Of a stretch of DNA of 64,000 nt, positions 43,329 to 53,325 are shown in pieces. The translations under genes were made by a program, and so were the position numbers. The stretch lies in contig NZ_JAUTBA010000001.1 in assembly GCF_030818895.1 (NCBI RefSeq), positions 1,984,001-2,048,000 on the forward strand, in the 5' to 3' direction. Position 1 is the stretch's first letter, and every line of letters starts with the position of its first letter. The notes under the pieces were generated by a model, which saw only the letters and a program-made list of their open reading frames with translations, was not told the origin of the DNA and searched no databases. The stretch is from Sphingobacterium zeae (GTDB lineage: Bacteria > Bacteroidota > Bacteroidia > Sphingobacteriales > Sphingobacteriaceae).

Positions 43329-43668
43329 TTTTTTCGTTATGCTTTTTGTTTCCTTTATATTGTTTTTCTCGCTATACTGGTTTTATTTCTTTGCTGTCTT
43401 CTTTCCTGTGTCGTGTTCCTTCCTATCCTGTCTTGCTTCCTATGCTATTTCTAAAGAGGAACACGAAAGGTTAATCATTAGTTTGTCTTTATTTCTTTGA
43501 TGATAATAAAAAGAGTGGTACTCCTTGATTTTGAGTGTTTTTAATTCCAATGATAGCTGATTGCTTCGTATGCTGAATTTGTATAAAACGTAGGATATTC
43601 AAAATTTTCTCATAAAAACAAACGTTCTGCCTCGTTAAAGAGTTTATTTCTTAAAAACACTAAATACA
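43329..43668. other. 340-bp divergent intergenic region with pyrimidine tract and inverted repeat
   Basis: No gene is seen. The left half is a plus-strand pyrimidine-rich tract (43340-43450). It includes a perfect 10-bp inverted repeat, tcgtgttcct (43411-43420) and aggaacacga (43457-43466), with 36 bases between the arms. It separates the divergent PA2169-type and YihY genes and should hold both promoters. The repeat could be an operator for a stress regulator or form a hairpin in the leader. Confidence 0.5.
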
Positions 43669-44655
43669 ATGGATATAAACAAGGAAAAGAAAAGCAAGCT
43701 ACAGACGTATTGGACGATATTAAAAAATACCGTATCCGGATTTACGAATGAAGACTCGATGAAATATAGTGCGTCGCTATCGTACTACACCGTTTTTTCC
43801 ATCGGCCCAATTTTGGTTTTGATGATATCATTGGCCGGAATATTCTATGGAGCCGAAGCAATTCAGGGAAAAGTCTTTGACGAACTGAACGGATTGGTAG
43901 GAAACAATGCTGCTAAACAGATCGAAGAGGTCATCCAAAACCTCCAATTATCGGGTAAGTCAAACATCGCGCTGGTCATCAGTATTGTTACCCTAATTAT
44001 CGGTGCAACGACCGTTTTTGGCGATATGCAGAATTCAATTAATAAAATATGGCACGTGCGGCCAAAACCTAAGAAAGGATGGTTAAAAATGATTCAGGAT
44101 CGTTTGCTGTCATCGTCGCTTGTGATCGGTTTGGGCTTTTTATTAGTCGTCACATTAATTGTCAATGGAATAATCTTGGCCTTAACGGGACAGTTGCAAC
44201 GCTATTTCCCAGATATTACTGTCGTGCTGATGAATGTCATCAATTTTGCCATTTCCTTTATTGTTATTGTAGTGCTATTTAGCGTTATTTTTAAAACCTT
44301 GCCGGATGTAAAGATCCAATGGAAGACGGTGCGTGCAGGCGCCTTGTTTACGGCGATTTTATTTGTCATCGGTCGCTACCTGATCGGGATTTATTTGGAA
44401 CGATCAGCAACGCAGGATACCTATGGCGCGGCTGGTTCATTTGTGCTTATTCTGCTTTGGGTATATTATACGGCCGCAATACTTTATTTCGGGGCGATCT
44501 TTACGCGGGAATATGCAACGGAGATGGCTATCCCTATTGAACCTTCTGAATTTGCGGTACATGTAGAGACACAGGAGATCGAGCGGAATGTCGATGAGAT
44601 TCCACCTGCACCGCTGGATGCAGAGGAAACGACAATCGATACAACGGAGCAATAG
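43669..44655 (+). CDS. YihY/virulence factor BrkB family membrane protein
   Basis: A 328-residue integral inner-membrane protein with six predicted membrane segments. The family signature is seen in MKYSASLSYYTVFSIGPILV and in the later GAAGSFVLILLWVYYTAAIL followed by YFGAIFTREYA. The family was once called ribonuclease BN, but its function is unknown. The C-terminal 45 residues are acidic and Pro/Thr-rich (PPAPLDAEETTIDTTEQ) and probably cytoplasmic. It is followed on the same strand by the CsbD gene after about 100 bp, and both are typical of stress-responsive regions. Confidence 0.93.
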   Translation: MDINKEKKSKLQTYWTILKNTVSGFTNEDSMKYSASLSYYTVFSIGPILVLMISLAGIFYGAEAIQGKVFDELNGLVGNNAAKQIEEVIQNLQLSGKSNIALVISIVTLIIGATTVFGDMQNSINKIWHVRPKPKKGWLKMIQDRLLSSSLVIGLGFLLVVTLIVNGIILALTGQLQRYFPDITVVLMNVINFAISFIVIVVLFSVIFKTLPDVKIQWKTVRAGALFTAILFVIGRYLIGIYLERSATQDTYGAAGSFVLILLWVYYTAAILYFGAIFTREYATEMAIPIEPSEFAVHVETQEIERNVDEIPPAPLDAEETTIDTTEQ

Positions 44656-44757
44656 CACCGAAAAAGAACAGGAATATTTTTAACATTTGATAACATTTTT
44701 TTTAAAACGATTAAAGCTGTAGGCTGTTATATCTATAAAAAACGAAAGGAAAATATT

Positions 44758-44943
44758 ATGAGTGAATTAACATGGAAAGGTCGTTGGAACGAAATTAAAG
44801 GTAAGGTAAAACAGCAATATGCAGATCTTACAGATGATGATTTACTATACGCAGAAGGTAAAGAAGATGAATTGGTAGGTAAACTTCAAAAGAAAACAGG
44901 AAAAACACAAGATGAGGTGAATAGCTGGTTAAACGGCTTGTAG
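44758..44943 (+). CDS. CsbD family general stress protein
   Basis: A 61-residue protein matching the CsbD family: ELTWKGRWNEIKGKVKQQYA at the N-terminus and KLQKKTGKTQDEVNSWL at the end. CsbD-like proteins are small, hydrophilic and strongly induced in stress or stationary phase, with unknown biochemical role. A good ribosome binding site (GAAAGGAAAA) precedes the ATG, and a strong terminator follows, so it can be made as its own short transcript. Confidence 0.93.
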   Translation: MSELTWKGRWNEIKGKVKQQYADLTDDDLLYAEGKEDELVGKLQKKTGKTQDEVNSWLNGL

Positions 44944-44962
44944 CATCTTGTTTTTTATGGTA

Positions 44963-44996
44963 AAGGCGGATAACAGCAATGTTATCCGCCTTTTTT
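44963..44996 (+). terminator. Rho-independent terminator after CsbD gene
   Basis: ggcggataac (44965-44974) pairs perfectly with gttatccgcc (44981-44990), extended by A/T pairs, with a 6-base loop and a TTTTTT tract. It lies about 20 bp after the CsbD stop codon. Confidence 0.9.
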
Positions 44997-45212
44997 ATGG
45001 ACGCTTTCTGTAAAAAAGATAACTGCTTAAAAGACTTACGTTTATAAGAACAGCAAAACTGTTAGAATAGATAATAGTGCTAAAGTTCTACAATAAGCGT
45101 CAGCAGCATCAAGGTCGAAAGATCGCCCACATTCTTTTCCTTCAAAGACTTGATTAGCTGCATTAAGCATAGAAATTACGCTTTATAGTCCTCAGCTGCT
45201 TGACATCATTCC

Positions 45213-47519
45213 TTAGAATGGGTAACCGATCGCCAGGTTAAACATTAAATTGTCTTTACGCCATCTAGAACTTCCAAAATCGATATCCTTTAACACCCAG
45301 CGTTCACTCTTCGGTAAATAGGGGACGCGGAGTGGAATGGAAAAATCGGTACGCAGGATCAGGAAGGTAAAGTCGAAACGTAAACCTAGTCCGCCGCCCA
45401 CAGCGAGCTCCTGGAGAAAATCTTTACTAAATTTCCCTCCAGGTTTGGTTTCATCTTCACGTTGAAGCCATACATTCCCCGCGTCAATAAAGGCCGCCCA
45501 ATGGATTGGACCAGTAATTTTTGCGCGGTATTCGGTATTGAGCTCCAATTTGATATCACCCGTCTGATCGGCGTAGAAAAGGCCATTACCAAGACGTTCT
45601 GGTGCCACGGTACCCGGTCCGATTGCACGCGCACCAAAGGCGCGGATACTATTTGGTCCGCCTACATAATATTGTTTCAAATAGGGGAGGGAACGCGAAT
45701 TACCATACGAGTAACTCATTCCGATACTTACCCGCGAGGCAAGCTGTGAATTTTCGCTAAGCTTGAAATAATGCCTGCCGTCGACGCTTGCTTTGATATA
45801 TTGTGAGAAGTACGCGTCGAAGAGTTTAAAGGTTTTGCCCTTATTAAAGTCCGCGCCTTTAATAAGCCCCAAAATATTGCCCGAAAAATCCAGATTCCCC
45901 TTAAAATAAAAGGTGTTTTGAAGATGTTTTTTCATGGTATTCTGAAAGGTGAAATTGTAGTTGGGACCAATGGTAAATTGGGGGTCGATCACATGGCGTA
46001 GCGCGGGAATGGTATCCATCTGATTTTTGTAGCTTTCTGAAATACCCCGCGGTTGCACATACGTGATTTCCATCAATGCCAGATCATGCTGTTTCTCTTC
46101 GTTCTCCTGCCAGGTATACCCATAGTCCAAAGCAATGGAATTAAGGGTATAGGCTTTTCTGCGATTTAAAAATTCGTAACGTGCTTTGATATAGGTATTC
46201 GGAATAAATTGCCGCGACGGATTTATGGTGCCAAACGGCGTTAGTATGCGGGGGAAAGTCAAGGTAGCCTCGGTACCGTAGCGGAAATAGCTGGAGTTGA
46301 GATCAGCATTGCCACCTGTCTGTAATTCGTAACCGCCGAATACATTGATATTAAGCTTTTCGGCACCTTTAAAGGCGTTGCGCAAGGTCCAGTTCACATT
46401 GACTTCGGTCCCGTTGTACACGCTGGCCATTTTGCCGAGTAGTTCTACCCGGATGGACTTCTTGGGCAGCGGTGTAAGGTAGTAGTACACATCCAGTGCA
46501 TTAGGCACCTCTTTGCTATCCACAAAGTTGTTTTTAACAAATTTCCAGCTATTCAGGTTCACGAGGTGGCTGATGGTCCTGTTGTGGCTATCCCGGTTGT
46601 AGAGGTCGCCCTCCTTGAAAAAGATATGATTCGCAATAACCGGTTTGCGAAAGGTATGATTTGGATCGACAAAGTAATAACTGCTGTCGAATAATTCAGC
46701 ATTTCTGGCCGAACGTTGGTACCCTGTCCCGGTCTCGTTATAGTTGGGATAGATATAAATCTTATTAATCTTGGAAGGGACCCGTGCCTGTTCAGGCGTT
46801 TCTTTTTTGACCGTCACATAGAGATTAACCTTGTGGTCGCCGATTGTACTGTCTACCTGCACGAGGATGTAGTCTGGACTAAAGTAATAGTAGCCTTTAT
46901 TTTTTAATACATTGTCTATGCGGTCTCTTTCATTGAGCACCACGTCAAGACTATAGTTGTTATTGACCCGCAGAAGGCTACCACTTGAAGTCTCCCGAAT
47001 ATCGCGGCCGAGTTGGGTGGTGTTGTCAACGTCGAAAGTAACGGATTTTATGCGGTAAATCAAGTTAGGGGTGGCGGTATAGTCTACCGTAGCTTTTTTA
47101 TTTTCGACGATGGTATCTGAGGTGACTTCTGCATTGAAAAAACCAATATTCTCCAGTCTATTGCGGAGAAGATTCTCATTGTATTCTCGATTTACATCGC
47201 TTAGCAGTACCGGTTCTTCGCCGATCTTTTTTAGAAAGCGTTTGATAAAATTGCTTTGGGCGGTGTCTCCGGCCATGTTATTAAAATAGAGTTTATAGGG
47301 CATTCCCAGCACCCGTTTATTGGGCTTGGGCCGAAGCGACTCTGCCAAATAGGTCTCCAGCTTTTCCTTGTTTTTCTTTGAAATGGTATCCGATGCTATC
47401 TTGACATTCCCTTTCACATATAGACTCTCGCCTTCAGGTAGGTTTTTAGTCGAGGAACAAGCAGCAATTAGTCCCCCTATTGTCACTAAGGCTATAAGCC
47501 ACTGTAATTTAATTTGCAT
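45213..47519 (-). CDS. tamL: TamL: lipoprotein-type TamA/BamA (Omp85) family outer-membrane assembly protein
   Basis: An Omp85-type protein of about 768 residues. With the start at 47519 it has a lipoprotein signal (MQIKLQWLIALVTIGGLIAAC, lipidation at Cys21), the mark of the Bacteroidota TamA variant called TamL; ATGs at 47543 and 47537 would lengthen it. POTRA domains occupy about residues 35-400. The 16-strand barrel follows, with the Omp85 motif region YVGGPNSIRAFGARAIGPGT and a final strand ending MFNLAIGYPF. It partners TamB, whose gene lies directly upstream and overlaps this start by 11 bp, indicating translational coupling. The pair is thought to move lipids or assemble proteins between the membranes. 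Confidence 0.93.
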   Translation of the reverse strand: MQIKLQWLIALVTIGGLIAACSSTKNLPEGESLYVKGNVKIASDTISKKNKEKLETYLAESLRPKPNKRVLGMPYKLYFNNMAGDTAQSNFIKRFLKKIGEEPVLLSDVNREYNENLLRNRLENIGFFNAEVTSDTIVENKKATVDYTATPNLIYRIKSVTFDVDNTTQLGRDIRETSSGSLLRVNNNYSLDVVLNERDRIDNVLKNKGYYYFSPDYILVQVDSTIGDHKVNLYVTVKKETPEQARVPSKINKIYIYPNYNETGTGYQRSARNAELFDSSYYFVDPNHTFRKPVIANHIFFKEGDLYNRDSHNRTISHLVNLNSWKFVKNNFVDSKEVPNALDVYYYLTPLPKKSIRVELLGKMASVYNGTEVNVNWTLRNAFKGAEKLNINVFGGYELQTGGNADLNSSYFRYGTEATLTFPRILTPFGTINPSRQFIPNTYIKARYEFLNRRKAYTLNSIALDYGYTWQENEEKQHDLALMEITYVQPRGISESYKNQMDTIPALRHVIDPQFTIGPNYNFTFQNTMKKHLQNTFYFKGNLDFSGNILGLIKGADFNKGKTFKLFDAYFSQYIKASVDGRHYFKLSENSQLASRVSIGMSYSYGNSRSLPYLKQYYVGGPNSIRAFGARAIGPGTVAPERLGNGLFYADQTGDIKLELNTEYRAKITGPIHWAAFIDAGNVWLQREDETKPGGKFSKDFLQELAVGGGLGLRFDFTFLILRTDFSIPLRVPYLPKSERWVLKDIDFGSSRWRKDNLMFNLAIGYPF

Positions 47520-50500
47520 GGTAAGCCCTTTCCTCATCTTCATTTTTAATCGCTGTTGTTTTAATCGTATCTAAATGTTTTGGCGCATTATTTTTTTGCG
47601 TCCGATTTGTTGTACTGTCCACCTCCTGTCGGCGTTGCTGTTCTTTTTTCTGCTCTTCAATCCGTTTGCGGTATTCTGGGCTATGAAGCATTAGACTGTC
47701 GCGTATCACTGTTCTAACGCTGTCGCGATATGCGGAATCTTGCTCCATACGGTCCACATCAAAGCGTTTCCTAAACTTCTTGCTGCCGGTATCGTAGAAC
47801 TCCTTCAATTTTTTGGAGCGCATAAAGATCTCCTTAAATCTGTTGTAGTCCATGTTGATAATGAACCCGATTCCGGTTTCAACAAATTGCCCCTGTAGGG
47901 TAACCTGATACTGATTTTTACGGTAGAAGCGCGCAAAGTAGCGTCCATCTTGGGAGAGTTGATAATCCAGTTGAATATCACCAGCAATGTTATTGGAAGC
48001 CTCTCCCGGACGGGAATTCCCTTCTACCTCAAAATTAGATCCGATGCTGACTTTCAGGCGGTCGTTGAGTAACATCTTGGAGACGCCAATGTTGAGGTCG
48101 GTACGCGTTTGCGCTGCACCCGTGCTATAATCGTCTTCCGACGTGAGGTTGAAATCAAGCTCCACTCCAGTAATCAGGTCAGAAGCCAGTCGGTTCAGCT
48201 GAGAACTTAAAAACGAACTAACGCTATTCCGTACCAGTGCTTCTGTACCACCGCCGCCAGAAAGGCTTTCAAATGGATTGGCTGACATAAACCTACCCAG
48301 TACAATCAAAGAAAAGACTTGTTTGTTAAGATCGGACGGGTTCTCGCGCAATGTCGTTAATGCATTGTCCACCTTACTGATGACATCCTGCGATACAATG
48401 GCATTATTGGCATTCAGGTCGATGTCGAAATTAAGCTGTGGCTGAAACAACTGATCCGAGATCTTCAACAATACGTCGAATGGAATCTTTTGTTTATATA
48501 AGTTGGCATTTTGAGTGCCGAGCTGTGGAGCAACCAATTCTAACGTTGGTGCCTTTAGAGTGTATACGGCCGTTATGTTCAGCTGTGCGTCCAAAGGATC
48601 GCCATTCCAGGTTATTGTACTTCCTTTTTGAAAGGTAAAGTCTCTACTGACAGGTCCAAAGCTAAATGAATAACTTCCTTTCTCCACGGTAAATGTCCCT
48701 GACATCGTAATTTTACCACTTGCATCCACGCCGGCATTGAGTTCGGCTTCCCCCTGAATGTTGAGGGCATCCTGCGAACCTGCGTCGAGCAAAATCTTAA
48801 ACTTGGCATCCTTATCGGTCTGTAAATTTAGGTCGACATCTATTCCAGTGAGTTTCGTTACGGTCATCGAATCTAGTCGGGCAAGTGCATTTGCAGTCGC
48901 TGTATCGCGTTTGTCGACAAATTCAACCACCCCTTTCCGGTCGGCCATCCCAGGCTCATTGTTGGGCATGACCAGCGTAAAATCAGTGCTATCGAGTACC
49001 TTGATGGTTCCATCCACAATCGGTTTGTCGAGATTTCCGCCGATTTGCAGATTGGTGCCAAGATACATTTTTCCATAAAACATATCGTTGTCCGCTTGCG
49101 TGGAATTCAGTACTTCAAAGTTGTCCATGTCGATGTTGAGGTCAAAGTCGAAATCGGTGTAGGTCTGCGTACGGATCGAACCACTAACCTGAGCCATATT
49201 TCCTTTGCTATCTTCCAGCTCGAAATTTGGAAACGATATGCCGTTTTGGTCGAAACGGATCTGTTCATCTTTTGCTTTAAAAAGTGAATTTAGCATGGCA
49301 ACATTGAATTCGGCTTCCCGAAAATTAAGATCCCCCCTGATCTGTGGTTTTGAAGGCGACCCCGTTATTTTTAGCTGACCTTCGAGGTTGCCCTTGGCGT
49401 CTTTCAGGTTGCCCATACTAAAGGCCTGCACGGTCTTCATGGTTAACGGTGCGACATCCAGCGTAAAGTCAAGCGTAGCATCACCCTGTGCTGGATTGAT
49501 AAAGTCACCACTCAGAACGAGGTTATTCCCGTTTTCCGTAATGCTCACATTGGCATTGTAGGTATTTTCACGTGCATTGTTGACTTTGATATTGATATTC
49601 CCAACGGTATCTTTTCCGAAGTAAAACTTATCTACCACAAGATCGGCAACAAACACAGGACTACTTTCGAGTCGTGATAGTGTGGTTTGGCCGTTGATAC
49701 CACCGCCCACATCGACACTGTCGCTCATCACCATTTTGGTCAGCGTCTCAATGCGGAAATTGTTGAATGCTACATTTAACGGTGAATTGAATAGGCTATC
49801 CTGGGAAGCAATGCGGAGTTCCTGGCCCTTGTTACGCAGTACAAAATTGTTAGCCAATATACCGGCGCTACCAAATTTAAGCGTATTGTCGGGGGCCACA
49901 TCCCACTTATCGTAATTGAGCATCAAGCCGTCCTGCAGCAGACTAAATTCAAATAGTCCATTTCGTGCCTGCATGTCTGCCCCAACGTGATATTGCTCTT
50001 TATCTTGTTTATCTTTGATCCACAGCCCCATGTTAATCATGTTCTGCGCGACCTTTCCGCTGAAAACCGTATTGGTAAGCTCAATACTGCTGACTTTAAC
50101 CTTGTTGATGAGGGCCGAATAGTAAAGTGCGCTATCTAAACTATTGATATCTAAGGTCACATTGTTTATTTCTGTACCGCCATAAACGATGCGCGGCGCA
50201 TCTAACTTGGCTGAGAGGTTTTTGGACGCACTGTTAAATAGACCGTCCAAACTGATGGCTTTCATTTCAGTGAGTTCTGGAAGAAAATCCTGAATCAGTC
50301 TATTTCGGGTCAGCTGAGCCGAAAATTCGATAAGTTGAGGCGAGTATGGGGGAATCGAAACGGGTTTTTCAGGTTTATAATAAACCTGCAGAAGATCCTG
50401 TACGGCACTTTGCAGTTCCAGAATTTTGTATTTACCAACCAGGTGGGCATTCAAAAAGTCAGATTTCAAGATCAGCTGGTTGCGGCTCGTATCGGCCTTG

Positions 50501-52857
50501 GCCAGTAAGGATACAGAGTCCAGTGCATAACGATCGTTGTTGTATCGGATCAACGAGTTGGTAATATGTGCTTCACCGTTGAGGAAGTTTGGATCAGCAG
50601 TGGCAAAATTACCGCTTAGCTTACCCCGGTAGCTGAGAGCATCCTGCATTAAATTTAACTTTTGCAGATTGATGCTGTCCACCACTAGTTCAAACGCCAC
50701 TTTAGGATACTTAGCCCTCGTATTGGCCGAAGCATTCAGTTTCAGTTTGATATTTGGATCGGGACTCAAAACGGATGCTTTGATAGCGCCTTTATCTGCG
50801 GAAAGGTTCATGCCGATATCGTGATAGCGGTAACCCATGGCATCGAGCCGGTTCACTTTACCGTCAAAGTTTGCCATAAGTTTCTTGGGGTCAGTTCCCT
50901 TTCCCTTAATTTTTCCTTCAAACGAAACAATGCCCAAGGTACTGTCCATCTGCATGATCTGACCGATGTTGAGGTCACGGACGCTCACTGCTGCATCGTA
51001 GCTGGTATCCTGTTTGGTCATATTGACTTTTCCATCGAGTTTGGCTGTCCCTTTTTCAGTGACCAGTGCGAGTTTCGTATTAAAGGCAGTCATTCCGCCT
51101 TTGAAAGTACCACTAAGACCAATCGTGTTGGGGAGTTGAATGCCACTCGGCAACATGGACTTAGCAACTAGTTTTTCGATATCCGAACGGCCTGTGGTCA
51201 GTTTTTTGAGATTCAGGTCTACTGACAACTTATTCATATCAGGAAGTCCCTTTAGATGGAGGCTGGCAATCAGACGTGTATTTGATAACGTTTGAAAATC
51301 GATTGTGGGGATATGAAGGTCATCTACACGGCCGACAATACGAGTATCAATATAAAATTTCTTATCGAGCAACGGCTTCATCACTTGCATGGTATCGAGG
51401 AAGGGTGCAAGAAATCGGATATCTCGCATATCGATATGACTCTTGCTGATGTTGGCATTCACCGTGATCAGTTCTGGTTTTTTGGCAATCAGATCTAGGG
51501 AAGGGTAACTGATTTTGACATAGTTTCGGATCAGTGTCCGCGGAGTTTCTGCATATAGGTTTTTGATTTCGGCACCGGTATTGGTATAGTTGAAATCGGC
51601 TTTCAGCTGCTTGATAACGAAGCCAGAATGGTCTGAAGCTACAAGCTCTTTCAATGACCCGCTGATGGAATCTGCGCTATAATATAAATCAGTGAGCTGC
51701 GTTTTAAGACCTGGCATGTGGATGTTAAAATAATCGAAACCCTTCATGCGGGGCTGGTTGTCATCTCTAAAACGAATATTGGTGTTATTAATGCGAATGT
51801 TTTTGGCCGAGACGATCCAATTCATTTTTCCAGCCGCACTTGAATCTGTTTGCGCAGCATCGGCTTTTGTCGGATTAGCTTTTCCCCCTTCGGGCAACGC
51901 TTTTTGAATTTTTCCCAGCAGAACATTGTTGTCCGACCCGTCTAGATCAAGCTTTTGAATATCCACAAACTCTTTGTTCAGATCAATTTTATTGAGATCC
52001 GCATGGAAGCTTTTTATTTTAAATTCGGATTTAAGCGCGCTGGCCTGATCTTCATATCGGACCAGAACATTTTTGAGATCTGCCACTTGGATGCCGACAT
52101 CGGGGAGGAGGGACGTCGTCTGCGCGGTTTTATCGCTAATCCCAAAGTCTTCAACAGAAGGACCCGAGCCATCCACGGCGGGTTTCCATTGCTTAACGGT
52201 CGCATTTAGTCCGTCTATATTAATTTTGGGAAGCTCAAAGGCCATGTTGTTCGTGAGGTCAAACTTCTTTATATTGGTGTTTAAACTGCCCAAATACACG
52301 TCGGCGCCGGTACCGATTACTTCGTCGGTATAGACCACATGTATTTTTGAAAATTTAATTTTATCGAGGTTAAACAGCAGGGCAGACGTAGTATCAGCAG
52401 TAGGTTGACTTTCTTTTTCAGACGCAAAAGCCTTAACGATATAATCGAAATTAAAGGCGCTGTCGGGTAAAGTACGTTGTATTTTGGCCGTAACACCCTC
52501 AACTTCCAAACTTTGGATTTCTACTGTATTTTTCAATAATTTTAGCATATTGATATCCACCGCAATGCTCTTTCCAGCAACTAAAGTGTCCTTACTCTGA
52601 TCTTCGAGATAGATGTTTTCCAAGACCAGTTTTTTCGGAAAATCAATATTGATATAGCCAATTCTAACGGGGGTGCCAATTTTGCCTTCGACATAATGGG
52701 TTACTTTTCCGGCAATATAATTCTGTATCGTGGGAAGACGCAGCAAAAAAATAATTAGAATGAAGAGTCCAATGATTCCGCCAATAATCCACAATAATGT
52801 TTTTAAAGCAATTCGGGTAAATCTGTTCAATGTGTTGTCTGATTTAAGTTTACACAT
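47509..52857 (-). CDS. tamB: TamB (DUF490) translocation and assembly module protein
   Basis: A 1782-residue protein anchored in the inner membrane by one N-terminal segment (about residues 17-41; ALKTLLWIIGGIIGLFILII). A very long repetitive beta-rich region (AsmA-like/DUF490) should form a groove through the periplasm. The C-terminal TamB domain is recognisable in VSFLSSQLNRLASDLITGVE and LNIGVSKMLLNDRLKVSIGS. A charged C-terminal tail (about 1690-1782; KEQQRRQEVDSTTNRTQK) extends beyond the usual end, and its final codons overlap the tamL gene. The length is greater than E. coli TamB (about 1260) but usual for Bacteroidota. With TamL it forms a bridge implicated in phospholipid transport and outer-membrane assembly. 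Confidence 0.94.
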   Translation of the reverse strand: MCKLKSDNTLNRFTRIALKTLLWIIGGIIGLFILIIFLLRLPTIQNYIAGKVTHYVEGKIGTPVRIGYINIDFPKKLVLENIYLEDQSKDTLVAGKSIAVDINMLKLLKNTVEIQSLEVEGVTAKIQRTLPDSAFNFDYIVKAFASEKESQPTADTTSALLFNLDKIKFSKIHVVYTDEVIGTGADVYLGSLNTNIKKFDLTNNMAFELPKINIDGLNATVKQWKPAVDGSGPSVEDFGISDKTAQTTSLLPDVGIQVADLKNVLVRYEDQASALKSEFKIKSFHADLNKIDLNKEFVDIQKLDLDGSDNNVLLGKIQKALPEGGKANPTKADAAQTDSSAAGKMNWIVSAKNIRINNTNIRFRDDNQPRMKGFDYFNIHMPGLKTQLTDLYYSADSISGSLKELVASDHSGFVIKQLKADFNYTNTGAEIKNLYAETPRTLIRNYVKISYPSLDLIAKKPELITVNANISKSHIDMRDIRFLAPFLDTMQVMKPLLDKKFYIDTRIVGRVDDLHIPTIDFQTLSNTRLIASLHLKGLPDMNKLSVDLNLKKLTTGRSDIEKLVAKSMLPSGIQLPNTIGLSGTFKGGMTAFNTKLALVTEKGTAKLDGKVNMTKQDTSYDAAVSVRDLNIGQIMQMDSTLGIVSFEGKIKGKGTDPKKLMANFDGKVNRLDAMGYRYHDIGMNLSADKGAIKASVLSPDPNIKLKLNASANTRAKYPKVAFELVVDSINLQKLNLMQDALSYRGKLSGNFATADPNFLNGEAHITNSLIRYNNDRYALDSVSLLAKADTSRNQLILKSDFLNAHLVGKYKILELQSAVQDLLQVYYKPEKPVSIPPYSPQLIEFSAQLTRNRLIQDFLPELTEMKAISLDGLFNSASKNLSAKLDAPRIVYGGTEINNVTLDINSLDSALYYSALINKVKVSSIELTNTVFSGKVAQNMINMGLWIKDKQDKEQYHVGADMQARNGLFEFSLLQDGLMLNYDKWDVAPDNTLKFGSAGILANNFVLRNKGQELRIASQDSLFNSPLNVAFNNFRIETLTKMVMSDSVDVGGGINGQTTLSRLESSPVFVADLVVDKFYFGKDTVGNINIKVNNARENTYNANVSITENGNNLVLSGDFINPAQGDATLDFTLDVAPLTMKTVQAFSMGNLKDAKGNLEGQLKITGSPSKPQIRGDLNFREAEFNVAMLNSLFKAKDEQIRFDQNGISFPNFELEDSKGNMAQVSGSIRTQTYTDFDFDLNIDMDNFEVLNSTQADNDMFYGKMYLGTNLQIGGNLDKPIVDGTIKVLDSTDFTLVMPNNEPGMADRKGVVEFVDKRDTATANALARLDSMTVTKLTGIDVDLNLQTDKDAKFKILLDAGSQDALNIQGEAELNAGVDASGKITMSGTFTVEKGSYSFSFGPVSRDFTFQKGSTITWNGDPLDAQLNITAVYTLKAPTLELVAPQLGTQNANLYKQKIPFDVLLKISDQLFQPQLNFDIDLNANNAIVSQDVISKVDNALTTLRENPSDLNKQVFSLIVLGRFMSANPFESLSGGGGTEALVRNSVSSFLSSQLNRLASDLITGVELDFNLTSEDDYSTGAAQTRTDLNIGVSKMLLNDRLKVSIGSNFEVEGNSRPGEASNNIAGDIQLDYQLSQDGRYFARFYRKNQYQVTLQGQFVETGIGFIINMDYNRFKEIFMRSKKLKEFYDTGSKKFRKRFDVDRMEQDSAYRDSVRTVIRDSLMLHSPEYRKRIEEQKKEQQRRQEVDSTTNRTQKNNAPKHLDTIKTTAIKNEDEERAYHAN

Positions 52858-52921
52858 AAGACAACATAACCATACAAATGGTTTGGAATTTATAGATAGA
52901 TATCGCTATAATGTCATTTTC

Positions 52922-53080
52922 TTACCACAGCATATACGTCAGGATGATTAAAAAGCCTCCCCGGATAAGCAATTCTTGCGCCAGTTCCTCGCGGTCCAAC
53001 TTATACCAGCTATATTTTTCGTAATATCTACTGATCGTTTTCCTGTTTTTTTCGCTGACAATTTTATAATTTGTTTTCAT
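52922..53080 (-). CDS. Possible small basic protein with C-terminal hydrophobic segment
   Basis: A 52-codon frame starting at the ATG at 53080. The first 38 residues are polar and basic (MKTNYKIVSEKNRKTISRYY), and the end is hydrophobic (GGFLIILTYMLW). I do not recognise a family. It lies alone in the 470-bp gap between the TamB and PRC-barrel genes, leftward like both. There is no clear ribosome binding site, though Bacteroidota often lack one. It could be a chance frame. Confidence 0.3.
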   Translation of the reverse strand: MKTNYKIVSEKNRKTISRYYEKYSWYKLDREELAQELLIRGGFLIILTYMLW

Positions 53081-53250
53081 AACCGATTTATATTGATGTC
53101 TTGTAACAGCATGCAATTATGGTGCAATTTTGGCGATTTGTTAGGGAATTTAGGTAGTTGATGTGGTGGTTTAGGTTATAAAATACACTGTCAAGGCGTA
53201 TTTAAACGCTGCGCCTCATTTTACATCAAAGGGAGTGTTTTATCTATACA

Positions 53251-53292
53251 CTCATTCCGGCTTTGCTAATAGCATATCGAAGCCGGAATGAG
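53251..53292. terminator. Strong inverted repeat downstream of the PRC-barrel gene
   Basis: ctcattccggctt (53251-53263) pairs perfectly over 13 bp with aagccggaatgag (53280-53292). The loop contains a further small inverted repeat (tgct-aat-agca). It lies 34 bp after the stop of the leftward PRC-barrel gene. No T-run follows, so it is terminator-like or a 3'-end stabiliser. Confidence 0.5.
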
Positions 53293-53314
53293 TATATGTA
53301 AATGAGTATATGTA
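53287..53314. repeat. Perfect 14-bp tandem duplication
   Basis: aatgagtatatgta occurs twice head to tail (53287-53300 and 53301-53314). The first copy overlaps the right arm of the neighbouring inverted repeat, so the duplication copied part of that arm. Confidence 0.85.
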
Positions 53315-53325
53315 ATAGCGTTTGT

